Assembly (NCBI GenBank): GCA_029288115.1
Contig: JARFPV010000627.1
Location: 1-7,571, forward strand
Direction: 5' to 3'
Source: Akkermansiaceae bacterium
GTDB lineage: Bacteria; Verrucomicrobiota; Verrucomicrobiia; Verrucomicrobiales; Akkermansiaceae
DNA: 7,571 bases
Shown here: piece after piece, positions 6,329 to 7,571 of the stretch
Position numbering within the stretch: position 1 is the stretch's first letter
Layout: each line of letters starts with the position of its first letter
The notes under the pieces: generated by a model
What the model saw: only the letters and a program-made list of their open reading frames with translations
Databases searched by the model: none
Told to the model about the DNA's origin: nothing
Program-made: the position numbers and the translations under genes

Positions 6329-7571
6329 ATTTCTCAATTTCAAACCTGACTTTCTCCCCCACTCCAGCAACGTTCTGGATCGGCCTGCTTGCGCTTGCAG
6401 TCATTATTTTCCTCTGCATCACTGCGGTTCGACGCTCGGCGCGGCCAAAGAGAACGTCTGGACTTGAAGCACTGCGCTTCATCTGCGCTCTGATCGCCGT
6501 GTTGATGCTTTGGCAGCCTGAATGGCGCGTGGTAACGGATCCCGACAGCAAACCTGAAATTGCCATTCTATACGATGCCTCGCGTTCGACCACGACAGCA
6601 GATGCCGTCCTGCCTTCCGAACTAAGTGCTAACCAGGAAGTAGTCACCCGTGAAGAGTGGATTAAAAAGGTTCTTGAAAGCGATTCTTTCACCAAACTCA
6701 AAAACGACAAAGAAAACCGCGTATTCATCCAGCCATTTTCAGCACCACCAGAAGATGCTGATCCCGCCACACTCGCACTTTCTGGCACAGACATTCATGA
6801 GGCAATCGACACCCTCTTGGAGGAGCACAACAATTTGCGTGCCGTCGTTCTTCTGTCGGATGGTGACTGGAACGTCGGCAAGGTTCCTGTCGCTGCTGCC
6901 CAGAAAATGCGCAGGCGTAGTGTCCCCCTTTTCGCGCTTCCAACCGGTAGCGATGAAAGGCTTCCCGATCTGGACATCTCGAATGTCACAGCACCCACCT
7001 ATGGTATCGTGGGTGAAAACGTACAAATACCCTTCACAATCAACTCTTCACTTGACCGTGACGTCCGCACGCTGGTCCGACTACGGGACGCAAAAACCGG
7101 TATAGAACGCACCAAAAGCATCACCATTCCAGCCAACGGTGAGTATTTTGATTCCGTCCTGTGGCGCCTCACCACGGAGGGAAGCTCAACCTTGGAGTTA
7201 TCCATTCCTGTTGCCAATGGCGAGATGGTGGCGAAAAACAACAAACGCAAATTTAACATCGCAGGACGTAAGGAATCACTCAATGTGCTCGTCATCGAGA
7301 CTTGGCCACGCTGGGAATACCGATTCATCCGCAATGCACTCTATCGCGACCCCGGCGTAACGGTGGATTGCCTGCTCCTGCATCCTCAACTCGGGTTGGG
7401 CGACGGTCCGGGCTACATCCAGAAATTCCCCGACAAACTCGATGACTTACATAAATACGATGTCGTCTTCGTTGGTGACGTGGGTATCGATCATTCAGGA
7501 GTTCAGGGCCTCACAGAGGATCTAGCCAAGCTTCTAAGAGGACTGGTTGTGCAACACGCACGTGGCAGGGG
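6325..7571 (+). CDS. Second membrane VWA protein, partial at right edge (apparent TTG start)
   Basis: An open frame of 415 codons runs from TTG 6325 off the window without a stop. It encodes two N-terminal hydrophobic helices: FWIGLLALAVIIFLCITAV (17-35) and one around 49-65 ending LWQPEW. A VWA-type domain follows, with MIDAS residues D84-A-S86-R-S88, T155 in LSGTDIHEA and D179 in VVLLSDGDW. After a beta-rich segment comes the hallmark LNVLVIETWPRWEYRFIRNAL (P328, R329, W330, E331, R333), then KYDVVFVGD. These mark the Rossmann, glutamine-amidotransferase-like domain common in large VWA membrane proteins of Planctomycetes and Verrucomicrobia. The frame is the same as that of the preceding gene, whose TAA lies at 6304. 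No ATG occurs before 6505 and no GTG before 6499, and either would delete both membrane helices, so TTG 6325 (or CTG 6346) is chosen. It probably works with the BatA-like protein in the same MoxR-linked membrane complex. Confidence 0.86.
   Translation, partial: MNFSISNLTFSPTPATFWIGLLALAVIIFLCITAVRRSARPKRTSGLEALRFICALIAVLMLWQPEWRVVTDPDSKPEIAILYDASRSTTTADAVLPSELSANQEVVTREEWIKKVLESDSFTKLKNDKENRVFIQPFSAPPEDADPATLALSGTDIHEAIDTLLEEHNNLRAVVLLSDGDWNVGKVPVAAAQKMRRRSVPLFALPTGSDERLPDLDISNVTAPTYGIVGENVQIPFTINSSLDRDVRTLVRLRDAKTGIERTKSITIPANGEYFDSVLWRLTTEGSSTLELSIPVANGEMVAKNNKRKFNIAGRKESLNVLVIETWPRWEYRFIRNALYRDPGVTVDCLLLHPQLGLGDGPGYIQKFPDKLDDLHKYDVVFVGDVGIDHSGVQGLTEDLAKLLRGLVVQHARGR

Noticed and set aside
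6303..6794. Minus-strand open frame of 163 codons opposite the second VWA gene
   Set aside because: The opposite strand encodes two membrane helices and MIDAS motifs in an uninterrupted frame, so this one is an artefact.
6650..7105. Plus-strand open frame of 151 codons in another phase of the second VWA gene
   Set aside because: It overlaps the frame that carries T155, D179 and the family motifs, and shows no domain features itself.
4351..7571. A single pseudogenised protein split by the TAA at 6304
   Set aside because: Each half has its own complete N-terminal membrane region and VWA domain. The first ends in a proper C-terminal membrane helix, as expected for two separate genes.

Overview
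The window holds one pathway-scale unit and one divergent unit. It looks like the chromosome of a Gram-negative-type bacterium of the PVC group, most likely Verrucomicrobiota. That placement is an inference. It rests on the gene order moxR, DUF58, BatA-type VWA protein and second VWA membrane protein with a PRWEYR motif, on weak or absent Shine-Dalgarno sequences, and on non-ATG starts. No mobile element, tRNA, rRNA or CRISPR array was seen.

Left part, minus strand (positions 1-2105). At the left edge is the first 37 codons of guaB (IMP dehydrogenase), running off the window. It is recognised from its N-terminal LSFDDVLLTP motif. Upstream of it, 75 bp away and on the same strand, is a roughly 638-residue P-loop ATPase of unknown function. 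It has an N-terminal AAA-like ATPase domain and a long, disordered tail rich in proline, glutamine and glutamate. The tail carries five PF motifs and ends in a short charged helix. The 75-bp gap contains a stem-loop that is followed by a T-run only on the plus strand.

Centre, positions 2106-2344. This is a 239-bp divergent intergenic region that must hold the promoters for both directions. No convincing consensus promoter was found in it.

Right part, plus strand (2345-7571). This is a compact operon of a MoxR-type AAA+ ATPase, a DUF58 protein with a complete MIDAS-type VWA fold, a BatA-like membrane VWA protein (GTG start), and a second membrane VWA protein (apparent TTG start) that runs off the right edge. 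Intergenic gaps are 3, 29 and 18 bp. In characterised relatives, MoxR ATPases work with VWA proteins as chaperone-like machines, acting in metal insertion, complex maturation or envelope stress. Here the cytoplasmic pair (MoxR and DUF58) probably acts with two membrane-anchored VWA proteins whose soluble domains bind a divalent metal through MIDAS residues. The actual substrate cannot be read from the sequence.

The most notable points are the unexplained divergent ATPase with its PF-motif tail, the two successive non-ATG starts preceded by a similar TCCTAA..CTTT..TCAAGCA sequence, and the final gene, which a standard ATG/GTG-only search would miss or truncate.
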